A stretch of 64,000 nt of DNA. Source: Amanita rubescens (Eukaryota; Basidiomycota; Agaricomycetes; Agaricales; Amanitaceae). Below the pieces are notes generated by a model that worked only from the letters and a program-made list of their open reading frames with translations, was not told the origin of the DNA and did no database searches. Position 1 is the stretch's first letter; every line of letters begins with the position of its first letter. Shown in pieces: positions 1 to 11,192 of this stretch. The stretch is taken from assembly GCA_015039365.1 (NCBI GenBank), contig WION01000014.1:124001-188000 (forward strand). The letters run 5' to 3'. The position numbers and the translations under genes are program-made.

Positions 1-1892
1 ACGGCGGCAAAGTCTTCGTTCACGCGAGCAAGGGAAGCGATATCCTTGTTGGGCAGGTAAGATAAAGCGAGGTTGAGGACTTCGCGAGGAAGCTGTATTG
101 GGGCGACAAGCGGAGAAGGGGGGAAGGAGTGGAACGTAAAAGACGTTGCGGCCGTGGTTGGCGTCGCGAGGGTTGTGGCATGTAAACCATTGGTGGGTGG
201 CAAATAAGCATACCCATTCGGCGGTGCGGCAGCTGAGGTGGGACTTTGCGTAGGTGGAGTAGCCGTGAACGCAATGGTAGGTGGCCCGAACGGTCCACTG
301 ATGATGCTTATGTTTGCTCCGAGACTTGTCATTGTTGCTGTGCTTGCAGTGGACATCACGCTAGCCATTGTACTTGAGCTAGCCCGTTTGGACGTGGTTG
401 GCAGTGGGGCAGATGCAGGTGCGACGAGGGGAGATTGGGGAGGCGAGGGCATACATATAGCGCTGTGACCTATATCTGAAGAAGGGCGCGATGGTCGCGA
501 CGACGGTGGGTCGGGGAACATGTGGACAAGCGAGAACGACATGAGCCGTTCTCGCTCTTGTGTACTGTCAGGTTGCTCTGGCTCGGCTGAATCGGATTTG
601 CTGGCGAACGAGTTACGAGAACTATCTTGCTGTTGGACGCTGATCTCTTTCGCTTCTGCTTGAGGATCAACCTGAGGCTCATTCTCATTCGCTGTAGTGT
701 CAACTTCTGGACTTGCTTTCTCTTCTACGTAGGCCGACGGATTTACCGCAGGAACCGGTCGGACATCTTGTCCTTTCGGGATACTATCGGGCTTGCGCTC
801 TTCGGACCAGTGTCCCAAGATCATTAGCTTCTCCACCTCCCGCTCCAATTTCTCTTTAACCGTTGTTCCAACAGTGACGAACATGGTCGGTGAGCTAACA
901 GCTCTTGGACGACCACCGGGACGGGTGGAAACTGGACTGACAGGGGCACTATCCCCTGCATCTGTGGCCACATTTGGAAAGCTAAATGTCTGGTCCAAAT
1001 TTGTCTTCGGCAGAGATTCTTTTTTGGACAGTGCCGCTTTGGCGGGCGGCTCCTGGGTCAGCTCAGGGCCGACCTCCCATGGGTATCTTCCGCCATAAGG
1101 AGATCCTGGCATGGAGCTAATTGAAGCTCTATGACCCAACCCGCTAGGTCGTCTAATGTCTTCTTCATCTGATTCGTTCGCGTACCATAGGCTGCGCGGA
1201 GTACGAGGTGTATGGGGTGTGCGAGGTGTAAGCGGCGTACGAGGAAGGAATTCACACTGGTGTTCGATACCACCGTTTTCTGACAGCGTGCCTAGTGCCT
1301 GTTGCGCTAGTCTTGAATGGGAATGGGTCAGGGAACGGAACGGGTGGAATGATAACGATGATGCTGAGAGGTTAGAGGAAGACGCCGTCTTTATGGGGGG
1401 TGGTAGATGTTTTTGTTTCGGGGGAGAGCGCGTCTTAACAGGTTTGATGAGGTTGGATATATGTTTTATTTTGCTGAGGGAGGAAGGTTTAATGCTCTTG
1501 TCGTCTCTACCTTCGCCCTCGTCCTCGATAACACAGTCCATCCCATTTGTTGCATTCCCAGATGGAGAGCCGAAAAGGGAGGAGACGCGGTCAAGTATAC
1601 CGGAGGAAGAGGTTCTCGGTCGCTTGGAGGTTTGTGCTTTGTTTTCGATTGGTGGAGGATATTTCTTTCCGCTGTTTACACGCCGGACCTTTGATTGGGT
1701 TTGCTGCAAGTGATGTTGGTAAGGATCCGACTTTTGAGGGCTTCCAGAACGCGATTGAGGGCGAGAGATACTCTGAGAAGGGGAATCCAAGCCTGGAGGA
1801 AGGGGTGGAAGATCTTTCGGGGAAAAACCCTCTGCTCCTGAGGTTGAACTAGGTCTACCGGCAGGATTCATGGAGCGACGACGGGAGAACAT
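1..1892 (-). CDS. F-box-like protein, 3' end beyond window
   Basis: An uninterrupted minus-strand reading frame of about 630 codons starts at the ATG ending at 1892 and runs off the left edge, so the C-terminal part is missing. Residues 1 to about 595 are low-complexity Ser/Pro/Thr-rich sequence with a repeated TPRTP-type tract near residues 225-240 and no recognisable fold. The last 35 visible residues read as an F-box helix: LPREVLNLALSYLP, then KDIASLARVNEDF. In fungi this arrangement is typical of F-box proteins that bind Skp1 in SCF ubiquitin ligases; the substrate-binding region would lie outside the window. A second Met at codon 8 is an alternative start. Function is inferred only from the F-box. 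Confidence 0.7.
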   Translation of the reverse strand, partial: MFSRRRSMNPAGRPSSTSGAEGFSPKDLPPLPPGLDSPSQSISRPQSRSGSPQKSDPYQHHLQQTQSKVRRVNSGKKYPPPIENKAQTSKRPRTSSSGILDRVSSLFGSPSGNATNGMDCVIEDEGEGRDDKSIKPSSLSKIKHISNLIKPVKTRSPPKQKHLPPPIKTASSSNLSASSLSFHPFRSLTHSHSRLAQQALGTLSENGGIEHQCEFLPRTPLTPRTPHTPRTPRSLWYANESDEEDIRRPSGLGHRASISSMPGSPYGGRYPWEVGPELTQEPPAKAALSKKESLPKTNLDQTFSFPNVATDAGDSAPVSPVSTRPGGRPRAVSSPTMFVTVGTTVKEKLEREVEKLMILGHWSEERKPDSIPKGQDVRPVPAVNPSAYVEEKASPEVDTTANENEPQVDPQAEAKEISVQQQDSSRNSFASKSDSAEPEQPDSTQERERLMSFSLVHMFPDPPSSRPSRPSSDIGHSAICMPSPPQSPLVAPASAPLPTTSKRASSSTMASVMSTASTATMTSLGANISIISGPFGPPTIAFTATPPTQSPTSAAAPPNGYAYLPPTNGLHATTLATPTTAATSFTFHSFPPSPLVAPIQLPREVLNLALSYLPNKDIASLARVNEDFAA

Positions 1893-2957
1893 TTGCGCCT
1901 AAGAGCAGCGGCAAAGCAAAATACAAAGGAAGGACGAGAAAATCTATGGGGAGAAATATGAATATGAGGTTGCGAGAACTGAGAGTGACTTACCTGAAGT
2001 AAGAAAAAAAGAGCGGGAAGGACAGAAAGGAAGCGAGTGGGGTCGTTGACTACTTAGTCCATGATTAAAGATATTTTACGGCAACCCCGACGTTCCTGGC
2101 AATTGATTTTCTCAGTTGCAGGTTCGGTACTAATAATTGCCGCCCCCTTCTTCCCAATCCATATTGTAACCTATAGCATAGCCAACTGCAACCGACTCCT
2201 CGCCACCCAAGTTGTCAAACAGCCGCATAAGTGAGCTAGTGAAGCATCTCACCATTTGACCGTTTTGCGAAGTTTGCGCAAGATCAGAATACCCGATACC
2301 TTTTTTGGAATAGTCACTCGATCGGTTGCACTTGCTGACCCTGGAATGGAAACTTTCCCCAACGCTTGGCTCTGTTTAGTACGGTCAGCTTCCGAGTCGA
2401 GTGCACTGAACGAAATGCTACGAAATGCCTTGTCAACGTTTACCACACATTTCTCATTGTCTGAAGCTAATGCGGCTCTACGAGACTTAGTCCCGTTGCT
2501 ATGGATCCCACACAATCATGACATAAAAAGGTATATTATTATGATTCTATTCTGCTAGCGACAAGCCTATTTAAAATCAGACAATTACGATTTCAGTGTC
2601 TTAATGTGCACTGTCATTGCGCAAACGCTGGCAGGTCTATCGTCGAACTACTGTCCTCGGGTTCTGGATCCTCCCCAAGCAAACGCCTTTCTCAGACTGA
2701 TCTGGTTTAATATTCGATGTATCAGTGACTCCTGTTGCCACCTACTTCACAATAATAATCGACACGCGATCGTAACCAAGTCTTAGAGGTGGCTATTATC
2801 AGCAAATCTTATCGCGAATAAATATTACGCACAGCCTTGACCACCGAGGGTCCAGTACATAGGGAAAAGATTGTGCGCTTTGAACAATAATCGGACTTTT
2901 GTCGAAACAAACGATATGACCAGTTTCCGTTTTTGTTCAGTCTACCAGTGAGTATTT
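1893..2957. other. Intergenic region, divergent promoters
   Basis: This gap separates the leftward F-box-like gene from the rightward F-box/LRR gene. It is AT-richer than the flanks. The short open frames near 2250-2560 on both strands lack a start context, splice sites or any recognisable motif, so I call no gene. It should contain both promoters; I see no clear element. Confidence 0.5.
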
Positions 2958-4695
2958 ATGACTTGCGCCGCTGTGCTTTATCCCAAGTTATTCTATCCCA
3001 CAATGTGCCACGACGACTCCGATGCTTTCGTCTCTCTATACGAGTACCCTTACGCAGGATTGTTCCGCAACTACATCCAAGTTTATACACCGCCTCTCCA
3101 GCCCGTCGCCGATCCCCAGATACCAGAACCGGGTCGCGCCGCTGATGATCCCGTCGTCAATCACCCTCCCAAGACTTCGCTCTTTAAGAAGTTATCTTTG
3201 GAGTTAAACAGGGACATATTTATGCTGGCATGCGAAGAAGGCGTATTGGCACCTTCCAATCCACAAGACCAGCTTCGTTTAACCTTACAGCTCGTGTGCA
3301 AAGACTGGCAACGGATTGTAACCGGCTTACCCAGCGTTATGGAATGATCTTGATTTGAGGATTATGCCGAGGCGGGGGCAGCGCAGTAACGACGTTGGGA
3401 AGGTCTCGCTCGCCGAGACAGAGGCGTCGCTTGATTGTACACGGTCATGGCTCAGTCGCGCCGGGAACTCTCTCATATCACTCCGTCTCTTGATGTTCCC
3501 TTGTGTCGAGTCCGAAGCAGCTCAACACCGCGAGCGAATCATCTCCTTCCTCTTCGCTTATCAATTCAAGGCTCTGGCTATCCGCGCTCCTATCCTCTCA
3601 ATGCTGGACTTTGACCGATCGCTCGACGCCTCGTTGGAACATGTCGAAACGCTCTCCCTGAGTGCGCCGAATCGGGACTATCCAGAAACCCACTTGTTTT
3701 CCTACCGACCCCCGTTCCCCTCGCTCAAGTCCTTATCGCTCACAATGGACGATCGTCACATGTACGCAAACCTCCTCTCCGCTTTCCCATGGTACCAGTT
3801 GGAGAAAGTCACCCTCGGTACAATTAAGCAGCCGTGGCTTGCGGCAGAAGTCCTACGCAGATGCAAATCGCTTGTCGACTGTACGATCCACATTCAGGAG
3901 TACGATGAAGCCACGCTTCTCAGCGACATTTATCTTCCTCGTTTGCGACACATGTCTATCGTGAGCAACATCGTGGGCCTCGCCGATGACAGCATCCTCA
4001 CAGCCACAATCGCTCCGAACCTCGAATCACTCAGCATATCAAGTTTATTTGGCATGTCCCCATTAACCTATGCAGCATTAGGAATCATGGCCGTAGGATG
4101 TAACATCCACGCTAACCTCCAGAAGCTCGTCCTCAGGAGTTTTGACGGCGTTATGGATCTCGGTCAGATACTAATGCTCTTTCCTGCTCTACGCGCCGTC
4201 GAATTGTTCAACGCTACCATTGACGTGTACACGGCATGTAGTTTATCGCACGGCACACTTGGACCTCATTTGCGGGAGCTACGTCTCTCTGGATACGACT
4301 TTAGGCCGGATGCCTTGTTGGACATGATCGAAGATAGACAGAACAACGCAAAGATGTATTCTTGGATCGCACCTTTTACTTCTGTATTGCTATGTTTCCC
4401 TTCGACTCAATTCGCCGACATCCCTCTTGAGCATTTTGAACGCGCAGCTGTTCTCCAGACCGAACACAAGTTCGAATTGGCGTTTGGAGCATTTCAGTGT
4501 ATCCCTGATTATGATGGAGACGCGGAGGAACAAGACTGGGGCTTGACAGATGAGTCTAGGGGAGGTTCGGAAGACAAACCTAGACGAGACGGCGCTGGAC
4601 AAGACTTGGAGGATGAGGCTGGACGAGATTCGGACGATGCGTCCGCCGGTGAACATTCGGTTGCCGATGAGTCAAGCAGCGAACGATCTGAATGA
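2958..4695 (+). CDS. F-box/LRR-type protein, frame broken once
   Basis: The first frame (2958-3347) carries an F-box-like segment (LSLELNRDIFMLACEE, then LVCKDWQRIV). The second frame (read in phase from about 3331 to 4695) continues with the usual next motif of basidiomycete F-box proteins, PALWNDLDL, followed by about 350 residues of leucine-rich, LRR-like helices and an acidic Asp/Glu/Arg-rich tail. The two frames are linked only if one base near 3326-3331 is skipped. The 17-base GT...AG stretch there is too short for an intron and does not restore frame. The protein would be about 575 residues. Likely role is substrate recognition in an SCF ligase, inferred from the family. It is either a recently broken gene or a sequence error. 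Confidence 0.65.
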
Positions 4696-5085
4696 ATGCG
4701 ACTGGAGCCTCCAGTTTAGAATAGCTTGAAGGACTTTCTCGGTAGATTATGATCTTATATGGTGCTTATGTCTATGCAACGGATAATATTAATATGGGGG
4801 CACACACTCTTTTGCCATCTCTTTGGCACTGCCTGGGTGATTCAGTGTGAGGTGCAACCAGTCAGTGATCCGTGTCCTGAATGACGAGTTTTGCCCTGGT
4901 AACCGGTAACCCAGGGTAACCCCCATTGGGGTCAGATGATTGAAACATTGATGCGTTGATGGTTTAGGAGGGTTTAGGTTTGATAACCATATTCACTGTA
5001 AAGCAGTGTAAAGCCGCGATCTCTTGTGATACTTACGGGTTAACCGTGACGGCCGCAACACACAATGCTCAAGCTCTAGGTCCTG
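4696..5085. other. Intergenic region with near-palindrome
   Basis: The 390 bases between the F-box/LRR gene and the acyltransferase gene hold no gene. A 23-base near-palindrome lies at 4894-4916 (arms CCCTGG and CCAGGG around TAACCGGTAA), followed by a short CCCC/GGGG hairpin to about 4933. The role is unknown; it could be an operator-like site or mobile-element debris. Confidence 0.45.
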
Positions 5086-6963
5086 ATGCTATCGCTGTGG
5101 GAATATGTTTTCCCTAACATATGCGATGAGAGGGCACCGGAATCATGGATTACATCATTTCCTGTTGTATGTCGAACCACCATGTCCACTCAGCAACTTG
5201 GTCAACCGTTGGCGAGCGGAATCGGTCCTTGGGTTCTTCAGCGCAATTCAGCCAAGGAGGGACGCACGTATTTACGTCCTCTTGGGACCGTGGAGCGTTG
5301 TTACTACTTGGATAGCCAACGGCTGCATGGGGCAACAGATACTCTCCATCGTATAATAGTAGAAGTTCATGACCAGTGCCGACAACCTGAAGAGGTGTTC
5401 TCTCCGGTTAACGTGCGAAGGGCATGGATTATGATGAAGCGCAGGTTCCCACTTCTCGGGGCACATGTACAGCAAGAAGACGGGGACGGGCGGAATGTTT
5501 GCTTCGTCGTCAACGATGCTGATTTAGAACGGTTAAGCCCGGGGGAAGTCGAATTTGGTCATACTCGTTCCGGGAAGGACGTGGAGGAGTTCATGGATAC
5601 GCTCTTAAACGGAGAACGTCCCCTTTCAAACCAACTACTCATCCGCCTATTCATCTTCGCTGAATCGGAGCATCGGTATCACATAATCATCTACTCTGCG
5701 CATTGCGTTTCAGATGGAGTAGCGATATACTCCTTGACCCGCAACTTGCTAGAGGAGATTGCTTCACCTAGTAATGGAAAACTTTGGAAGCTCGAACAGC
5801 GCCTCGCCTTAGCCATCCCACAGGATGGCTTGATGTCTACTGCGAGATTCACGCTTCCCAAGCAAAGATGGCGGTTAGCCATCGCTAAGGTTATCTGTTC
5901 GCTGAGGTCTCAAAAATCAGTTGTCAGTCTCGCTCGTCATTAATATTTCAATCCAATTTATTGACTTACAATCAGGGCGGCCATACTCTTCCCCGAACAT
6001 ATACCAGACTTACTAAATGCACTCCCGCGACTTCAGCTGAGATTCGCAGGACCCTTACACTCGACGAGTCCTTAATCATAATCGAAAATAGTAGGAGCAT
6101 GGGGCTCTCATTTGGCAATGTGTTTCCCGTCATTGCACAGGTCGCAATCGCTCGACTGCTCTGTCGGCGATATCTGCGAGGAGAAATAAGTGCTGAAGAA
6201 TGGGAATTTAGAAAAAGAGAACCAATGACAACGGTTGGGCCATTGAGCTCGAGGCCGTTCCTTGACAAACAGTGGTATAAGCAGGGTGGTGCTATTAATT
6301 TCTGCTTGGCCGTAGGTGCATTTTCCTGCACATTACCATTCATGCCGCTCGGGACAGCATCTCGTCTGGCGCCTGGCGAAGAAGTTCCTGGCTACAAAGA
6401 CTTCCTATCTCTTGGTCGTTTTGTGCTTCGATCGAAAATGGTTCAAAAGCAAATGGAGAAACAAAGTCGACATCCACTATTCTTGGATATAGGGTCAGCA
6501 GTAATATCTCGAAGGACAGACAGCTTCCCAAAGATTGAATCAAGGAGGCCCAAAGCGCTTTTCCCTGATGACCGCGATGCTGTCCCAATATCAGTGATGG
6601 ACGAAAGTAGGAATGGTTCTGTACTGACACATGGAGGAGCAAGTTTAGGCGCGGTGAGTCGTCTGACCATCAGCACTCCACCCAAAACTAACGGCGATTC
6701 TTGCGCTTTAGATTGATACCATAACACCATTGGTGTATAATAGCAAAAATGGAAAGATCCAAGTGATCGATCTTTGGTCGATATTGCGCTGCAGACCGGA
6801 TCAATTATACCTGGGGTCTGTTACTTTCAATAAGAAGTTGGATATAGGTTTGGTATGGGATAAGAATGTGTATGACGAGGTGACTATTGGCGAATGGCTG
6901 GACGAGATGGTAGAAGCAGTGAGACACTATTTAATGGCACGCGGAGTCCGCTCGAGGCTGTGA
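5086..6963 (+). CDS. HxxxDG acyltransferase (condensation-like)
   Basis: Three exons join cleanly: 5086-5922, 5976-6653 and 6712-6963, with introns of 53 and 58 bases, both phase 0. The product is 588 residues from the ATG at 5086, or 556 from the ATG at 5182 (MSTQQLGQPL), which begins closer to the conserved domain. The motif HCVSDG (around residue 206) matches the HxxxDG active site of CoA-dependent acyltransferases and NRPS condensation domains, and the C-terminal part (SVTFNKKLDIGL, then a final helix) fits their second half. The family transfers acyl groups to alcohols or amines; the substrate here is unknown. A decayed second copy lies at 14655-14890. The downstream monooxygenase runs in the same direction. 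Confidence 0.7.
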
Positions 6964-7873
6964 CAGACTGACAGTTGAATGCGATGATCATGGTATGACC
7001 ATAGCACTGTGTGGCAAACCATCCAGTTCACCGAGATAACTACCAAGTTATCTTATATCTTATCAGTTGACATTGATGATAAGTTGTTTCTACTAGAATG
7101 TAACGAAGCTTGGCCTTTTCGGGAATCGGGACTGGACGCGTAGAGATGGAGTAGTTAGTACGGGATGCGCGCACTGCCGTTGTCTGTCGTACCTGTGGTC
7201 TATCGCTTAACAAAGGCGGCGGAGGACCCCAACTTATGCGGCTATCTCCAAGTGCGACCCATGTCTCTGCTTAGTAATCCGTTCATCGTACTCACGTACA
7301 TTTTCTTCTCAGGTTTACGGGCATTTCCATGTGCAGGGACATGAAGCCTGCGTGTCCGTACCATTGATCGGTTCGATGGGGCTTAATCGCTTGTTCTGAT
7401 CGAAGCCGATGTTGCGCGTGACGCGTCTGTTTGTACTGCAGGTCGACTCCTTGTAACGTCCTGTAAGTATTATGTTCGTCGTGCTACCGTCAACGTTCTA
7501 ATTCCCAGCGTCGGCTTGTATCACCGTACAACTCCAACAGCGATCAATTCCCCGTCCTGCTCGGTCACACTAGTATTGTTGATGTGTCTGCCTAGTACCT
7601 ACATGGATCAGGATAGTGTTCACCAAACCACTCTTCATTACTGTGCCTCTGTTACATTCTCGTTTTAATGAACAAGATTCATCACAACCCAGCAGCGTGC
7701 CCGAATGATCAACGTCGTACATTCCATTCTCCCAGACAGGGGCGGATAACGTTGGCAGAGATAATTTGGGCCACCTATTAGTAAGGCTATCATGGGAGTC
7801 CGACACTGGCATTTATAAAAGGCCTCTGAGGAGCGGGTACTTGCGTTATCGATCACCTTGAGCCTTTCCAGTG
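6964..7873. other. Intergenic region
   Basis: About 910 bases between the acyltransferase and monooxygenase genes. No open frame with splice support or motif was found on either strand. The right end must hold the monooxygenase promoter; a TATA-like TTTATAAAAG lies at about 7811-7820, some 55 bases before that gene's ATG. Confidence 0.45.
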
Positions 7874-9633
7874 ATGACTCAGAAACTGAAAGTTGCAATA
7901 ATGTGTGTATAGTAACGAACATTTCATTCGTTGGTTTTGATGCCAAATGCAGAGGCGCAGGAATAGGCGGGTTGATGCTAGCTTCCTGCCTCGCGAATAT
8001 AGACAAGCGAAAGAAGATTGAGGTGGATATATATGAAGCAGCGGAAGAACTGGCAGATATTGGCGCTGGAATCACTCTTCTGCCGAGAGTAACTGAGATG
8101 CTGACGAGGATCGGCCTCGAGGCAGACATCCTCAAACTCTACGAGGGAGCAAATGTTGATCGTTCGTTCTCGTTGGCTAATGTCTGAGTATAGTGGCTCA
8201 CACCGAACTAGCGCCCACCTACGAATTCAGGAAAAGTGACCAGACGAAAGGACATACGATCCATGAGTTACAAACCAAAGGTTCGCTAATCCAGATTGTT
8301 CTCGTTGGTTCTAAGTCGTTTTTCAGCGGGGGCCTTCAGAATCCACCGAGCTGATCTCCAAAAGATTCTACTGAAGCAGGCATTAACACACGCTCGCCTA
8401 CACCTATCCAGCAAACTCGTATCGTATACCGAGCATCTGGACAGTGTCCAGCTGGAATTTCTGGATGGCTCGAAACAAACGTGCGACCTACTTGTAGGTG
8501 CAGACGGTATCAGATCGACCGTTAGGAAATTTTTCCTCGAAAGTAGACCTAGAGATTATCGAGAATCGATCGAGCCTATTTGGACTGGCACCTACGCATA
8601 CAGAGGCATCGTTCCACGGGACGTGCTCTTGAAGGGGTCACCGGGCCATCGGGCCGCCCGAATCCTCATGATGGTGAGCATCAGTTTGTTATTATGGGCG
8701 ACAGGGAAAGGTTTGACCCAAAATGCCTCAGTATGTCGGAAAATTGAAGGTTTAATCTGACTGGATGTTTGGAAACCGATAACTATTTCTTACGTCCGTT
8801 TTAGCATCTTGTAAGTTATCCCCTGTCCAACGGGGAGTTCATCAACATCGTTGGTATCGTGCACGACGAGACTCGAGAAGAAACACGCCACGAAGGAGCA
8901 CTTAAACAAGACGTATCAAATGCGGAAATGTTGTCTTTATATGAGGGATACGAACCAGAAGTGCAGTCGCTACTAAAGGTATGACAATGCCGATGACAAC
9001 TGAAGAACTAACGATTCAACCTACTTGACCAAGTGCACTCCTAGTTTCTCGAAGTGGGCGATACACCATCTGAAGCCACTTAAAACGTATGCTGAGCGAA
9101 GAGTGTTACTCCTCGGCGATGCTGTACGCTTTTTCTGGCCTGTTAGTATTTCATCACTCGTTATCCATTTCCACAGGCGCACGCCACGGGTCCACACCAA
9201 GGAAATGGTGCAGGGCAGGCCATAGAGGTAGCGTATATCTTCCATTATCTCCCAGCAACGCGGATTGATGATGATGCAGGACGCATACATCCTCTCTGTT
9301 ATGCTTTCAGACGTGACTGGAACCACGAATCTTAAGTCTCAAATCCCTTTAATTACGCACATATACGATGCGATTCGCCGACCTATAGGAAACGCATCAA
9401 TAGCTGCGACGAAGCTGTGCGGCAAACTAGCAGGGCTCACCGACGATGAGAAAGAGCTCCCGCTTGTGAAGGCGCACGATGAGATGGTCCCGCACGAAGT
9501 ATTAGTGGCATATATTAAGAAACTAGAGAATTGTTGGCGGCGGCCCTGGGACGCTTCCCCTGGGGTAGAAGAGCAGTGTCAATATGCGCGAAAGTTGTTA
9601 CGAAGTTCTGGGAAGCTAGAGTCAAAAGTTTGA
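7874..9633 (+). CDS. FAD-dependent monooxygenase, salicylate hydroxylase-like
   Basis: Nine exons give 446 residues: 7874-7902, 7953-8161, 8212-8280, 8327-8673, 8732-8749 (18 bases), 8805-8978, 9034-9123, 9177-9227 and 9280-9633. Exon 1 is placed because joining it restores the N-terminal dinucleotide-binding strand VAIIGAGIGGLMLA (GxGxxG). Further family motifs are LLVGADGIRSTVR (DG motif) and LLLGDAAHATGPHQGNGAGQ (GD motif), followed by AIEDAYILS. This is the class A flavoprotein hydroxylase fold, which uses NAD(P)H and O2 to hydroxylate aromatic or polyketide substrates. Substrate unknown. It sits between an acyltransferase and an MFS exporter, consistent with a small metabolite cluster. 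No frame damage. Confidence 0.85.
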
Positions 9634-10589
9634 GAATCTTTTGTTATTGTAGAACTATTCAAACTTGAAACCAGTTACCCCGCTCCGTGCTGGATGATTG
9701 ATTTCACGGGTCGCACGCATCGCGCATCCCTGTTTGCTTCCACGTTTTATATGCCATAGCCACAGCACGCTTCAAAGTTAGCGCTAACAGGCTAGCTGGG
9801 TGTCATTCACGATACTCTGGCTCACCCTAACCGGCCCACAAGGCATGTTCTCAGAGCCGCGCGCCACAGCTGTGTAACACGCATCCTCCAGGAAAGTCGT
9901 TGACGTGTCTGAGATCGGACTCGCGTTCACCAATCCACGGATCGCCATGGGTTATATATAGTTTCCAAACGAATCGATCAGATAATGCCACTGTTATCAA
10001 AAAAAAAAAAAAAAAAGGAAAAACCCATACCAATGGTATCAAGCAGCCTTGCATTTCCGTACCAAAGAAATTCAGCCGGCGAAGTATCCCATTCTGTTCC
10101 ATATATAGCGACTCTCATCCCTCCCAGAACCTTGAATGCGCCGATGGCTGGGCCTAAAGTAAAAAGGGCAAGCGTCGTTGGAATGGACGTCATTGTTGAA
10201 GCCATCTCGTGACAATAGCAAAGCAAGGAAATTAGGCCAGACGTTGAGCAAACCTCACGATCTTACATATCCTCGAACGCCGGGAAGGTATTGGACAGGG
10301 CGAAATGTTATCCAGGATCGACAACGCAAAGCCTACAAACGAGGAGTGACCGGACGTCAAGAAAAATAGCCGAGGTCGCTAAATTTCGGGTGGTCATTAG
10401 CCGGTAGCCGAGGTGCACATGCCACGCTGAGCCAAGCATGGACACAGCCACATCCTGCTACTTGTATCGTCTTGCGTTTGATTGTTCTCTCGAGACGAAG
10501 GAGGTTCTGAACGTGACTTTTTTCATAAGTAAGCACTGATCATCCAGTGTTATTTACGGATTCGAAATTTGTAGGAAACCGACCACTGC
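9634..10589. other. Intergenic region with A-tract
   Basis: This stretch follows the monooxygenase stop. It has an 18-base A run at about 9999-10016. A minus-strand open frame (9978-10226) has a hydrophobic N-terminus but no recognisable homology or splice support, so I do not call it. It may include decayed remains of the duplicated exporter whose first exon is recognisable just to the right. Confidence 0.4.
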
Positions 10590-10820
10590 ACTCAGCCGAT
10601 TTTTAGGAAGATGCTCGTTAGCTTTCCACGAAGCTCTTTACTGGTTCCTAGTAACATTAGTGGTGTTTTCCTCTGAGGACATGGCGAAAAAATTATGAAC
10701 GCAGAAGATCCAGGAAGCGAAAACCTCGTATAAGGGGAACGAGCGAAGAGCTGACTCGACTGTTAAGGGACCTCGCTGTCGCGCTAAGTGAGTATAGTTA
10801 CGAACCAGTAGACTCGTCGC
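10590..10820 (-). pseudogene. Decayed copy of MFS exporter 5' end and promoter
   Basis: The stretch aligns by eye with 13745-13990, the first exon and promoter of the intact MFS gene on the same strand. The copy starts with an ATG ending at 10682 and reads MSSEENTTNV, against MSSDQNTTQE in the intact gene. It has an in-frame TAA at codon 15 and then resumes with ASWKANEHLPKNRL (intact: ASWKANEIHHLPENRL). Similarity continues about 130 bases upstream of the ATG through the promoter (GCGAAGAGC, CGC.CTAAG). The rest of the copy is not recognisable. It is a tandem relic directly downstream of the intact gene. Confidence 0.75.
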
Positions 10821-11192
10821 AATTTTGGACTAGATCTCGCACTAGTCCACAACGAAACTCCAATGGTTTATACTTAACTTACGGGAATGGTCAAGGCCAC
10901 AGAACGATCGTACGGGCGGGATTAGTCTCCAGTGTACTTATGTGTCCAAAAAATTCCAAAGCGAGCATCAAGATCTCAATCTGATAATAGCCTCGCTGTT
11001 GACGTTGCGTACTTTTGGAGCGACACGCCACAGGCCGGTTGAAATGAATGCAATCATAATGTATCGTATGGCACAAGTCTGCTCAGACTTGCTGATTTGT
11101 TAGGGACGAACACTGCGACAACCAATACAACAACGGACATGTTTGCTTTATGCGTGCAGTAGCATGTTAATAATATAGAGATATATTTCTTG
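10821..11192. other. Intergenic spacer
   Basis: About 370 bases between the relic's promoter and the 3' end of the intact MFS gene. No coding signal is visible. It should contain the MFS gene 3' UTR. Confidence 0.4.

Noticed and set aside
3318..3334. A 17-base GT...AG stretch as an intron in the F-box/LRR gene
   Set aside because: Far below the 45-60 base intron size here, and its removal does not join the two frames.
9999..10016. A-tract as a retrotransposon or retrogene tail
   Set aside because: No target-site duplication or reverse-transcriptase-type coding sequence nearby.
9978..10226. Minus-strand hydrophobic 82-codon frame next to the A-tract
   Set aside because: It includes a poly-Phe stretch from the A-run, and nothing links it to a family or to splice sites.
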